Positions 1-7,250 of a stretch of DNA of 13,757 nt are shown one piece after another; position 1 is the stretch's first letter; every line of letters begins with the position of its first letter. Source of the DNA: CAVRZY01 sp963725415 (GTDB taxonomy: Bacteria > Acidobacteriota > Terriglobia > Bryobacterales > Bryobacteraceae). Position numbers and translations under genes: made by a program. The DNA lies in the NCBI GenBank assembly GCA_963725415.1, contig CAVRZY010000030.1:1-13757 (forward strand), read 5' to 3'. The notes below the pieces were generated by a model, which was not told where the DNA came from, made no database searches, and was given only the letters and a program-made list of their open reading frames with translations.

Positions 1-2
1 TC

Positions 3-1340
3 ATCTGCACCGCGGATCACCATCACGCCTTCATCGCCAACTGGGCCCTGAATCGCGACATGCACGTGTTCTGCGAGAAGCCGCTGGGCATCAGCGTGGA
101 GGAGGTGCGCACGGTCCGGGCGAATTATCTCAGGCGGAAGGCCAAGCTGGCCACCCAGCACGGCACCCAGCGTCACGCCTATCCGAACTTCGAGCGGCTG
201 CGCGAACTGATGCTGGACGGAGCGATCGGCGAACTGAAGACCATACACAGCTGGGACAGCCGCCAGCTCCCCAGGCCTGGATACCCCAGCGCCGAAGGCC
301 TGCCGCCGTCGTTTCTCCATTACGAGCAGTGGATCGGGCCGTCGCCCTACCATCCCTACAGTCCGCAATACTTCGGCGGTTCCTCCGGCTTGAACTGCCT
401 GTTTTGGAACATGTACCGGGACTTCGGCGTGGGCCAGATGGGCGACATGGGCGCGCATACGATGGATCTGGTGTGGAACGTGATCGATGCGGGCGCTCCT
501 ACGGCGATCGAGGTCGATCAGGAAGTCAGCGACAAGTACGACCCGAACATCTGCCCGGTGAAGCTGAAGGTGAGCTTCGAGCATCCCGCGAACAACTGGC
601 GCGGGCCGGTCACGCTGGTCTGGTATCAGGGCGGCCTGAAGCCAAACGCGCCGCAGGAACTACATGGATGTGGCCAGAATCGGGAACGGGGCGATCTTCG
701 AGGGCACCAAGGGCACGCATCCTCGCCGACTTCACCACCCGGCTGATCATTCCGAACAACGACGACGGGGATTTGACCTACTACAAGCGCCGCACCAGGG
801 AGCAGCTTCTTCCCCTGGTGGGCGGCACGGGGCAACCCACTCAGGCCTTCGCCCCGCAGCGGTCGGGGGCCCGCAGGCGGGCGGGGTGCTCGGCCGGGCG
901 CGCCAGCCGCTCGCGCGCTTCCCGCCGGCATGACGGCGATGCCCAACGCGCAGCCCGGCCCGAGCGGTTTCCCCGTGGTCCAGTTTCTGGAGGGTGGGAT
1001 CCCGGCGGGCCTGGGCCTTCCGAACACAGACGTTGAGGCGATCCTCGAGGCCGAGAAGAGCGGCCGCGCGGTCACCCTCCGGGGGGACGTCTTCCAGATC
1101 GACTGGATCGACGCCTGCAAAGGCCGGAGCAACAACGTCGTACACGGCACGAGCAGCAAGACCCACTGCGACTTCGATTACGCCGGCACGATGATGGAAC
1201 AGATGCTGCTGGGCCTGGTGGCGCACCGCGCGGGCAAGAGACTCGAGTACGACGCGGCCACCGGTCGCGTGACCAATGCGCCCGAAGCGAACGATTACCT
1301 CAAACGCCAGTACCGGCCCAACTGGACCCTGAATGGTTAG
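3..1340 (+). pseudogene. Gfo/Idh/MocA family oxidoreductase, 5' end outside window, interrupted by three frameshifts
   Basis: NAD(P)-dependent oxidoreductases of this family oxidise or reduce sugars and related polyols; many are Tat-exported in Acidobacteria, but the N-terminus here lies beyond the left edge. The visible part opens in frame 3 with the end of the Rossmann domain, including the conserved EKP motif (75-83) in HVFCEKPLG. The GDMGAHTMD motif of the C-terminal domain starts at 441. The family match then moves to frame 1 near 660 (YMDVARIGNGAIFEGTKG), to frame 2 near 718 (ILADFTTRLIIPNNDDGD), and back to frame 3 somewhere around 860-930. The C-terminal signature follows (CDFDYAGTMMEQMLLGLVAH, then RVTNAPEAN and RPNWTLNG) to the TAG at 1338-1340. 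Each of the first two shifts is repaired by removing one base (an extra C near 660 and near 718). The stretch from about 850 to 1090 is a low-complexity Gly/Pro/Ala linker with no clear match. Family identity is secure; whether the breaks are real or sequence errors cannot be told here. Confidence 0.8.
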
Positions 1341-1350
1341 GCCGCGTTTC

Positions 1351-2382
1351 TCACCGCGGACGTAGGAGGCGATACTCGATTTTCCGTAGTCCCCCGGTCG
1401 TTGCGTACGAGGCAAACCCGAAGGGTACGGACAGCTTGATCTCACCGTGACGGAGACCAATCGAGCGTCCTCGGATGGCGACGTCGATGATGGGCTTATC
1501 GTCGATCCAGGCCATGATCCGATCGTCGGTTACCCGCAGACGAAGCGCGTACCACCGGCCGTTTTCGAAGTTGAAGTACGACCTGGTTTCGTTATCCGAG
1601 GCGTCCCACCCGTCTATGCTGGACAGCCCGACAATGTCGCCGCCCCAACCGCCCGTCACCCAGGTGCAATACGAATCCCGGACCGGGAAAGTCAGGGTGG
1701 CGAAAAAGTCACTCCCTTCGAGCCGGGCCCCTTCGAGGCGAACCTCATAATCGGACCGGGGAAATGAACCCGTCCAGGTGACGCCCGTCATCGGCGTTCC
1801 AGCCCCGAGGACGATCGTCCCATTTGAGATACGAACCTGGCCACGCCCCGTGAAAGGCGTCTCCCGCCAGCCCTGCAACGATTTGCCGTCGAACAACGGC
1901 TGCCATTCACCGGTCTTCGGCTGCGCGTTGGTGGCGATGGATGTGGCCAAGCATAGGATCGCCGCCAGAAGCGGGGCCGGCACGGAGAAGCGCGCCCGGA
2001 CGCCCGAACTGACGGAGGCCGGCTTCCCGGTTTGGGTGTCTATGGGGCACCATACTGTGCGGGCCTTTGCAAGGACGCTCCGGTCCGTCGCGCGGAGCAA
2101 TTCGGTATGGCGTTCGAACCTGATCCGGCTTGCAGCGCCGACCCATGTCCTGGCGATGATGCCGTCGCCGAGGAAGGCCGACTGCATATAGTCGATCTCG
2201 TGACGCACCACAACCCACTGAAGTTCCGCTTGGTCAGCGGCGGGCGCCGCAGCCTTCCAGTGCGCCACCGCGACCTCTTGCACCCAGCGGAGGTAGGCGA
2301 CATTGTTGACATGGCCCATTTGGTCGATATCAGCGGGCTGGACTGAGATGGCGAGTTCAAGAGCTTCCGCGGCTTGGCTCAT
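1351..2382 (-). CDS. Fusion: hotdog (4HBT-type) acyl-CoA thioesterase + DUF1080 domain protein
   Basis: The 343-residue frame joins two unrelated proteins. Residues 1 to about 132 are a hotdog thioesterase of the FadM/YbgC/4HBT type, with ADIDQMGHVNNVAYLRW (17-33) holding the usual active-site Asp (D20) and the family-typical end PIDTQTGKPASV. These hydrolyse acyl-CoA in the cytoplasm. Residues 134-153 are a hydrophobic, signal-peptide-like stretch ending TNA. Residues 157-343 form a DUF1080 (PF06439) beta-sandwich, recognised by LFDGKSLQGW (163-172) and ending IEYRLL. DUF1080 proteins are usually exported and have been linked to cleavage of 3-keto-glycosides. A buried signal peptide behind a cytosolic enzyme is odd. 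A GTG at 1983 could start DUF1080 alone, but it has no Shine-Dalgarno upstream and no basic N-region. The ATG at 2382 has only a weak ribosome site. It converges on the oxidoreductase at 1340 with a 10-base gap. Confidence 0.82.
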   Translation of the reverse strand: MSQAAEALELAISVQPADIDQMGHVNNVAYLRWVQEVAVAHWKAAAPAADQAELQWVVVRHEIDYMQSAFLGDGIIARTWVGAASRIRFERHTELLRATDRSVLAKARTVWCPIDTQTGKPASVSSGVRARFSVPAPLLAAILCLATSIATNAQPKTGEWQPLFDGKSLQGWRETPFTGRGQVRISNGTIVLGAGTPMTGVTWTGSFPRSDYEVRLEGARLEGSDFFATLTFPVRDSYCTWVTGGWGGDIVGLSSIDGWDASDNETRSYFNFENGRWYALRLRVTDDRIMAWIDDKPIIDVAIRGRSIGLRHGEIKLSVPFGFASYATTGGLRKIEYRLLRPR

Positions 2383-2415
2383 CTGCTTTAGTATCCCGCC
2401 GCAGCCTCCTCCTGG

Positions 2416-2445
2416 GTGGCAGCTCCACCGGGGATCTGCTACAAT
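2416..2445 (+). promoter_or_regulatory. Candidate sigma-70 promoter of the tRNA-Gly gene
   Basis: The -10 box TACAAT (2440-2445, five of six consensus bases) sits 18 bases downstream of GTGGCA (2416-2421, four of six). The expected transcription start is near 2452, about 22 bases before the tRNA. This is a sequence match only. Confidence 0.4.
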
Positions 2446-2473
2446 CAGGTCTGACTGTGACCTGCCGCGCTAA

Positions 2474-2548
2474 GTGGGAGTAATCCAGCGGTAGAATGCC
2501 AGCTTCCCAAGCTAGATGTCGTGGATTCGAGTCCCATCTCCCGCTCCA
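2474..2548 (+). tRNA. tRNA-Gly(CCC), with non-canonical stem pairs
   Basis: A 75-base tRNA gene with encoded CCA (2546-2548). The acceptor stem GTGGGAG (2474-2480) pairs with CTCCCGC (2538-2544), including one T.G pair. The anticodon loop TTCCCAA carries CCC at 2506-2508, which reads the glycine codon GGG. The T loop is TTCGAGT. The overall sequence closely follows bacterial tRNA-Gly(CCC). Three positions do not pair: C12.A23 in the D stem, C28.A42 in the anticodon stem and A53.C61 closing the T loop. The last is normally an almost invariant G-C. The gene is therefore either a decayed copy, a divergent but working one, or carries base errors. No integrase or duplicated tRNA 3' end that would mark an integration site is visible. 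Confidence 0.9.
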
Positions 2549-2814
2549 TAGAATCAACAACTTACAGCGAATCTGCCGTTCTCGTCTCTCCGTTATTGGA
2601 GCCAATCGGCCCACAGGGTGCATAAGTCGTAGAATCGAAAACAAGTCCGCACCGCTGAATGCCAGCGGGCTACGCTGACACTCGATCGGAAGCAGGTGCA
2701 TTCGTTCCGCCGCGCGGCCGGGTTGGCGCGCTGTCCAGGCACAGGTCGAGCTTCCGGTACCCCGGACTTCAACGGCGCTTCGCGGAAGCTGTCGCAATAT
2801 GATTCAGATAGCCT
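2549..2814. other. Non-coding stretch between tRNA-Gly and the AraC-type gene
   Basis: No supported gene is seen in these 266 bases. The only local structure noticed is a short hairpin GCTTC-GCG-GAAGC near 2780, beyond the stop of the minus-strand regulator; it has no T tract and is too weak to call a terminator. Nothing resembles an attachment site or an insertion sequence. Confidence 0.5.
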
Positions 2815-3774
2815 TTACTGATTACCGACCGACTCCAGCGGCGGAGCGCCTGGCGAGCGAAGCGTCCGAATATCCCGCATCGGTGGTTGGCCGAAGAAAC
2901 GGCTGTATTCGCGGCTGAATTGGCTGGCGCTTTCGTATCCGACCTCAAAGGCCGCACTTGCGGCGTCCAGACCATCCATGAGCATGCGTCCCCGCGCTGC
3001 CTGCAACCGAAGCTGTTTCTGATACTGAAGAGGACTCATAGCGGTCAGCGCCCGGAAATGGTGGTGCAGCGTGGACACGCCCATGCCCGCGATTTCTGCG
3101 AGATCTTCCACCCGTAGCAGCTTCGCGTAATTCGCCCTGATCCACGCGATCGCTTTTGCGGTCCGGTGGCTCTGATCTCCCAGCGTTGCAATCGCTCGGA
3201 GGCGTGCCCCCTCCGGTCCCCGCAGGATTCGGTAGATGATCTCGCGTTGAATCAGGCCACTGAGGAAGGGGATGTCCTGTGGCACCTTCAGCAGGTCCAC
3301 GAGGCGGCAGCATGCACTGAGCAACTCTACCGTGGTCTCACCCGTCGCCATTGCAGGACTGTCAGGCGGCGCATCAGACACCGGAATCTCCTCTCGGCTG
3401 AGGAGTTCCCGGACCACGGGCATCTCCAGTTTGAGCGCCAAAGCTAAGAAGGGTACCTCTTTACTTGCCTCGATCACCTGGCTGACGATCGGCAAATCGG
3501 CCGAGGTCAGCAGGAATCGCGATTCATCGTAGATGAAAGTGGTTTGGCCGAGCTCTACCCGCTTTCGCCCCTGAGCGATTACGGCGACGCTCGGCTCATA
3601 GGTCGCACACGCCGGAGCACTCAGGGCGGTCCGTCGGACGAGCGTCAGGCCGGGAATGTCCGTTACCCGTTTCTCTGCTGAGCCCATGAACGAGGCAATC
3701 TTGCAAGCCAGCTCAGCCCGCAATTCGCGTGCTCGATCCGGCGACGGAGTGGCGTCTCCTCTGCGGTCGCTCAT
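2815..3774 (-). CDS. AraC-family transcriptional regulator (AraC_N type, YqhC-like)
   Basis: A 319-residue DNA-binding regulator. Residues of roughly 36-180 match the AraC_N effector domain (PF06719; PSVAVIAQGRKRVELG at 61-76). The two helix-turn-helix motifs of the AraC C-terminal domain follow: about 222-241 (VEDLAEIAGMGVSTLHHHF) and 272-291. The family signature EVGYESASQFSREYSRFFG spans 277-295. Length is normal for the class. In E. coli the AraC_N-type regulator YqhC lies beside and activates the aldehyde reductases yqhD and dkgA. Here the gene is divergent from three aldo/keto reductases across 180 bases, so by analogy it probably controls them in response to an aldehyde or other electrophile (inference). 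The ATG at 3774 is preceded by GAGGAG about 15 bases upstream, a long spacing. Confidence 0.93.
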   Translation of the reverse strand: MSDRRGDATPSPDRARELRAELACKIASFMGSAEKRVTDIPGLTLVRRTALSAPACATYEPSVAVIAQGRKRVELGQTTFIYDESRFLLTSADLPIVSQVIEASKEVPFLALALKLEMPVVRELLSREEIPVSDAPPDSPAMATGETTVELLSACCRLVDLLKVPQDIPFLSGLIQREIIYRILRGPEGARLRAIATLGDQSHRTAKAIAWIRANYAKLLRVEDLAEIAGMGVSTLHHHFRALTAMSPLQYQKQLRLQAARGRMLMDGLDAASAAFEVGYESASQFSREYSRFFGQPPMRDIRTLRSPGAPPLESVGNQ

Positions 3775-3954
3775 GGTAACGGTTTCGCTCTCCTCGAACC
3801 CAGGATAACCGCTGGGCTGCGTGGATGGGAACAGTCCCGGCCAGCAGCGAGAGGAATAGGCAATAAATCGGCAGGATCAGGATACCGCTTCCGGGGCGCT
3901 TGTTCCTAGCCTGGAGATGAGAGATCATCATACCGCCAAAGAGGAGTACTGGGT
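3775..3954. promoter_or_regulatory. Divergent regulatory region with a repeated CAGGATA(A)CCGCT box
   Basis: These 180 bases separate the AraC-type regulator from the first aldo/keto reductase and must hold both promoters. CAGGATAACCGCT (3801-3813) recurs as CAGGATACCGCT (3878-3889), one base shorter and in the same orientation; a further CAGGAT (3872-3877) adjoins the second copy. AraC proteins usually bind direct repeats, so these are candidate operators (inference). A weak plus-strand promoter match is TTGTTC (3900-3905), 17 bases, GATCAT (3923-3928). GAGGAG (3941-3946), eight bases before the ATG at 3955, is a good ribosome site. Confidence 0.45.
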
Positions 3955-5112
3955 ATGAATTCGCGCGCTTCCCGAAGGAACTTCCTCGCGGCTGGTCTGG
4001 CGTTGCCCGCTACTTCGCTCGCGACACCTCAGAAACCACAGGCGCCGCCGGCCGCCCGCCCGGCATCCAACGCGCTCGCGTATCGAACGCTGGGTAAGAC
4101 CGGGCTGAAAGTGACCTCGGTCGGTTTCGGCTGCATGGTCACTTCCGATGCGAGTGTCATCTCGCGGGCTGTGGATATGGGCATCAACTACTTCGACACG
4201 GCGCGCACGTACGGGAGCGGCAATAACGAGCGCATGGTCGGCAGCGCCCTGAAGGGTATCCGGGACAAAGTGATTCTCTCCAGCAAGTCGCACGCGATGA
4301 CCGCCGCCGAGGCGCGGGCTAACCTCGACACCAGCCTTAGGGAACTGGGCACGGACTACCTGGACATCTGGTACATGCACTATCGCGACGAGCCGGCGGC
4401 CATTCCCGACGAGATCGTGCCCGCTTGGGAGGACGCGAAGAAGCAGGGCAAGATCCGCCACATCGGCATCAGCACACACCACCCGAACGCGATTGTCGAT
4501 CGCGTTTTGCAGATCGGGAAGTTCGAAGTCCTGCTGAGCACGTACAACTTCGCCATAGGTTCGAACAACGACGCCGATTACGGGTGCCTGGAGCAGGCGG
4601 GGATCGGGCTGGTCGCGATGAAAGTGACGGCACCCGCCGTCCCGATCAAGGGCGATTTCGGATTCAAGCCGCGCGACCGGGCCAAAGTACCCGGCGGGGC
4701 GCTGGCCTCGCTGAAATGGGTGCTGCGAAACAAGCGCTTTGGGACCACGGTTCCCAGCATGACGGACACGGACCAACTGGAAGAGAATTTCCGGGCGATG
4801 TCCGAGCCGTTTGGGGCGCAGGACGAAAAGCTGCTCGCCGCCATCAATGAAGACATTCGCCCACTGTACTGCCGCATGTGCTACCAGTGCGTGGGACAGT
4901 GCCCGAAAGGCGCGGCCGTTCCGGAAACCATCCGTTACCTCTCGTACGCCGACTTCTACGCGCAGTTCGCGCTCGGCCGGGAGCACTTCGCCTCCCTTCC
5001 GGAGGAGGCGCGCATGGTTCGCTGCGGCGAATGCGAGTCTTGCTCCGTGGCATGCCCGAACGGCGTACACGTCGCCGAGCGACTGATCCGCGCCCAGGAA
5101 CTGTTTGCATAA
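3955..5112 (+). CDS. Tat-exported aldo/keto reductase with C-terminal two-cluster [4Fe-4S] domain
   Basis: A 385-residue protein. It begins with a twin-arginine signal (SRRNFLAAGLAL, 6-17), then a Pro/Ala linker, then the aldo/keto reductase barrel from YRTLGKTGLKV (43-53). The catalytic tetrad is complete: D81, Y86, K111 and H142. Barrel motifs GISTHH (171-176) and VPSMTDTDQLEEN (266-278) are present, but the latter lacks the Lys and Arg that usually hold the NADPH phosphate. Residues 306-317 read CRMCYQCVGQCP and 357-368 read CGECESCSVACP, two ferredoxin-type CxxCxxCxxxCP motifs (C306, C309, C312, C316; C357, C360, C363, C367), as in COG1453-type reductases. The Tat route suits a cofactor-loaded protein. 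It is first gene of the plus-strand cluster. Substrate and electron donor are unknown. Confidence 0.92.
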   Translation: MNSRASRRNFLAAGLALPATSLATPQKPQAPPAARPASNALAYRTLGKTGLKVTSVGFGCMVTSDASVISRAVDMGINYFDTARTYGSGNNERMVGSALKGIRDKVILSSKSHAMTAAEARANLDTSLRELGTDYLDIWYMHYRDEPAAIPDEIVPAWEDAKKQGKIRHIGISTHHPNAIVDRVLQIGKFEVLLSTYNFAIGSNNDADYGCLEQAGIGLVAMKVTAPAVPIKGDFGFKPRDRAKVPGGALASLKWVLRNKRFGTTVPSMTDTDQLEENFRAMSEPFGAQDEKLLAAINEDIRPLYCRMCYQCVGQCPKGAAVPETIRYLSYADFYAQFALGREHFASLPEEARMVRCGECESCSVACPNGVHVAERLIRAQELFA

Positions 5113-5136
5113 CCGTCGAATTTTTCGCTCGGGTAA

Positions 5137-5169
5137 CGGTGCGGCCCAGTCTTGGCGCGGACCGCACCG
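5137..5169. repeat. Perfect 8-bp inverted repeat between two reductase genes
   Basis: CGGTGCGG (5137-5144) is mirrored by CCGCACCG (5162-5169) around a 17-base loop, in the 87-base gap after the first reductase. No T tract follows, so it is not a standard intrinsic terminator. It could be an mRNA processing or stability hairpin or a protein-binding palindrome. Confidence 0.5.
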
Positions 5170-5199
5170 CCCTTCAGTTTAAAGATAGGAGTTCAGAAG

Positions 5200-6195
5200 A
5201 TGCAGAAGCGCAAACTTGGAAACAGCGGCCTGGAAGTATCGGCTCTCGGGCTCGGCTGCATGGGAATGAGCTTTTCCTACGGTCCGCCCAAAGACAAGCA
5301 GGAGATGACCTCTCTTCTCCGGGCAGCCGTGGAACGCGGCGTCACATTCTTCGACACTGCCGAGGTCTATGGCCCGTTCTTAAACGAAGAGCTCTTGGGC
5401 GAAGCCCTCGCTCCCTTCCGCGGACGAGTGCTGATTGCGACGAAGTTCGGGTTCAAACTCAAGCCGAACGGAGAGCCGGGCTTCGTGGGCCTGGACAGCC
5501 GGCCAGAGCACATCAAGGAGGTCGCCGAGGGCTCGCTCAAGCGACTTAACGTTGACGCGATCGATCTGTTCTACCAACACCGTGTTGACCCGGACGTGCC
5601 AATAGAAGACGTAGCTGGAGCCGTGAAGGACCTGATTCAGGAGGGCAAGGTCAAGCACTTCGGCCTTTCCGAAGCAGGAGTGCAAACGATCCGTCGAGCG
5701 CACGCAGTCCAGCCGGTCACTGCCCTTCAGAGCGAATACTCGCTGTGGACGAGGACTCCTGAGAAGGAAGTAATACCGACTCTTGAGGAACTCGGAATCG
5801 GCTTTGTTCCGTACAGCCCGCTGGGTAAGGGCTTCCTTACGGGCAAGATCGACGAAAACGCCAAGTTCGACAGCTCCGACTTCCGTAGCACCCTGCCTCG
5901 CTTCACGCCGGAGGCTCTCAAGGCGAATCAGGCGTTGATTCATCTGCTCGGCAGCATCGCGGAATGGAAGAAGGCCACACCTGCTCAGATTGCGCTCGCC
6001 TGGCTGCTGGCCCAGAAGCCATGGATTGTTCCGATACCGGGAACCACGAAACTGCATCGCCTGGACGAAAACATCGGGGCCGTTTCAGTGGAACTCACGC
6101 CCGATGATCTGCGTCACATCACTGACGCCGCCTCCAAGATCACGGTGCAAGGCGCTCGATACCCCGAACACGTCGAGCGAATGACCGGTCGCTGA
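5200..6195 (+). CDS. Aldo/keto reductase, cytosolic, IolS/YhdN-like
   Basis: A 331-residue NADPH-type aldo/keto reductase with no export signal. The opening KLGNSGLEVSALGLGCMGM (5-23) is typical of this branch. The catalytic tetrad is D52, Y57, K82 and H127 (YQHRVD). YSPLGKGFLTGKI (205-217) and the cofactor loop IPGTTKLHRLDEN (279-291), with K284 and R287, support NADPH binding. The ATG at 5200 is chosen over one at 5152 because AGGAG (5187-5191) lies eight bases before it and the protein then starts exactly where the family does. It probably reduces aldehydes or ketones in the cytoplasm. It is clearly not a duplicate of its neighbours: it differs in length, signal and cofactor loop. Likely co-transcribed with the genes on either side (gaps of 87 and 99 bases). 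Confidence 0.94.
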   Translation: MQKRKLGNSGLEVSALGLGCMGMSFSYGPPKDKQEMTSLLRAAVERGVTFFDTAEVYGPFLNEELLGEALAPFRGRVLIATKFGFKLKPNGEPGFVGLDSRPEHIKEVAEGSLKRLNVDAIDLFYQHRVDPDVPIEDVAGAVKDLIQEGKVKHFGLSEAGVQTIRRAHAVQPVTALQSEYSLWTRTPEKEVIPTLEELGIGFVPYSPLGKGFLTGKIDENAKFDSSDFRSTLPRFTPEALKANQALIHLLGSIAEWKKATPAQIALAWLLAQKPWIVPIPGTTKLHRLDENIGAVSVELTPDDLRHITDAASKITVQGARYPEHVERMTGR

Positions 6196-6294
6196 GCGGC
6201 AAAGAACTGTGCTCTGGTCGCATTCCGGCCCGAGAAGATTCTAACGCGAGACAAACCGCTGCTACCACCAACTGAAGAATTCAGGAGAGGGAAC

Positions 6295-7233
6295 ATGAAA
6301 AGACGATCGTTCGTAGGCAGCGCATTGGCCGGTGTGTCCATCACCGGTGCATTTGCGGCGCCTCAGAAAGTGAAGGCCGGTGACATTCCCACCACGACGC
6401 TCGGCAAGACCGGCGTCAAGGTGAGTGTCATCGCACAGGGCGGAGCCCGGATGGATCTCCATCCGGATGTTCAGACCGCGGGGACGCACGTCCGTCAGGT
6501 GTACGACCTTGGCGTGAACTACTTCGATTGCTCGCGCCTCTACTGGGACGGACGTGCTGAAGAAGCGTACGGCATAGGCCTGCAGGGCGTTCGGAAAAAC
6601 GTCTTTCTCACCACAAAAACCATCAAGCGCACGGCGAAGGAAGCAGAGCAGGAGTTGGAGACGTCCTTCCGTCTGCTGAAGACCGATTATGTCGATCTCT
6701 GGCAGGCGCATGCAGTCCAGAACCGGGATGACATCGACAAGATCCTGGGCCTTGGCGGAGCAATCGAGGCGTTCGAGGCGGCGAAGAAGGCCGGCAAATG
6801 CCGGTTCATCGGGTTTACCGGCCATTACGACCCCGAGGTACACGCGGCGTTGCTGAAGGCGTACGACAAGTGGGACACAGTCATGATGCCGGTTCACGCA
6901 GCGGATCACGCGTATCTGAGCTTCGAGAAAACGGCTCTCCCTGTGGCGATCGAGCGTGGCGTGGGTACTCAGGCGATCAAGGTTTTCGGCAAGGCGTTCT
7001 TGCTGAGATCTCTCAGCCGGACCGAATGCCTTAGGTACGTGCTGAGCCAGCCAGGCGTGCACGTGGCCATCTGCGGCGCCGGCACGCAGGGGCAGATGGA
7101 AGACAACATCCGGGCTGTCCAGAACTTCAGGAAGATGAGTCCTGAAGCGATTGCGGATGTCCGGAAGAGAGCCATCGTTGGCTCGGGCGTTTATACCGGC
7201 CCCACGATGGAGTACTGGAAAAAGAAAGCCTGA
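6295..7233 (+). CDS. Aldo/keto reductase with Tat-type signal, no Fe-S domain
   Basis: A 312-residue protein. MKRRSFVGSALAG (1-13) plus a short hydrophobic stretch ending in AFAAP looks like a Tat signal, though it lacks the preceding Ser/Thr of the strict motif. The barrel begins at TTTLGKTGVKV (33-43). Catalytic residues D78, Y83, K108 and H139 are all present. The cofactor loop ICGAGTQGQMEDN (259-271) has no Lys or Arg at the NADPH-phosphate position, as in the first exported reductase and unlike the cytosolic one between them. The Cys clusters of the first reductase are absent. The ATG has AGGAG (6283-6287) seven bases upstream. The cupin gene follows 23 bases after the stop, a tight operon-like spacing. 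Family certain, export probable, substrate unknown. Confidence 0.92.
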   Translation: MKRRSFVGSALAGVSITGAFAAPQKVKAGDIPTTTLGKTGVKVSVIAQGGARMDLHPDVQTAGTHVRQVYDLGVNYFDCSRLYWDGRAEEAYGIGLQGVRKNVFLTTKTIKRTAKEAEQELETSFRLLKTDYVDLWQAHAVQNRDDIDKILGLGGAIEAFEAAKKAGKCRFIGFTGHYDPEVHAALLKAYDKWDTVMMPVHAADHAYLSFEKTALPVAIERGVGTQAIKVFGKAFLLRSLSRTECLRYVLSQPGVHVAICGAGTQGQMEDNIRAVQNFRKMSPEAIADVRKRAIVGSGVYTGPTMEYWKKKA

Positions 7234-7250
7234 AGCAGCTTTCACAGGAT

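Noticed and set aside
930..1340. Separate small gene starting at the ATG at 930
   Set aside because: Its second half is the C-terminal end of the Gfo/Idh/MocA protein and its first half is the low-complexity linker, so it is the tail of the broken gene, not an independent one.
2357..2797. 146-codon minus-strand frame covering the tRNA gene
   Set aside because: It runs through the tRNA and the start of the thioesterase fusion, and has no motif of its own. The stretch matching the tRNA antisense is a common false protein.
2474..2814. tRNA-associated integration site
   Set aside because: No integrase, no second copy of the tRNA 3' end in the window, and no phage or plasmid genes on either side.
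3928..5070. Long 380-codon open frame on the minus strand opposite the first reductase
   Set aside because: It is antisense to a gene with a complete catalytic tetrad, Tat signal and Cys motifs. Its own translation shows no family pattern and is typical of a GC-rich shadow frame.
5152..5199. Alternative ATG start for the second reductase
   Set aside because: No ribosome site, it overlaps the upstream hairpin, and it adds 16 residues not seen in the family.
6262..7245. 327-codon minus-strand frame opposite the third reductase
   Set aside because: Shadow of a well-supported aldo/keto reductase; no recognisable motif.
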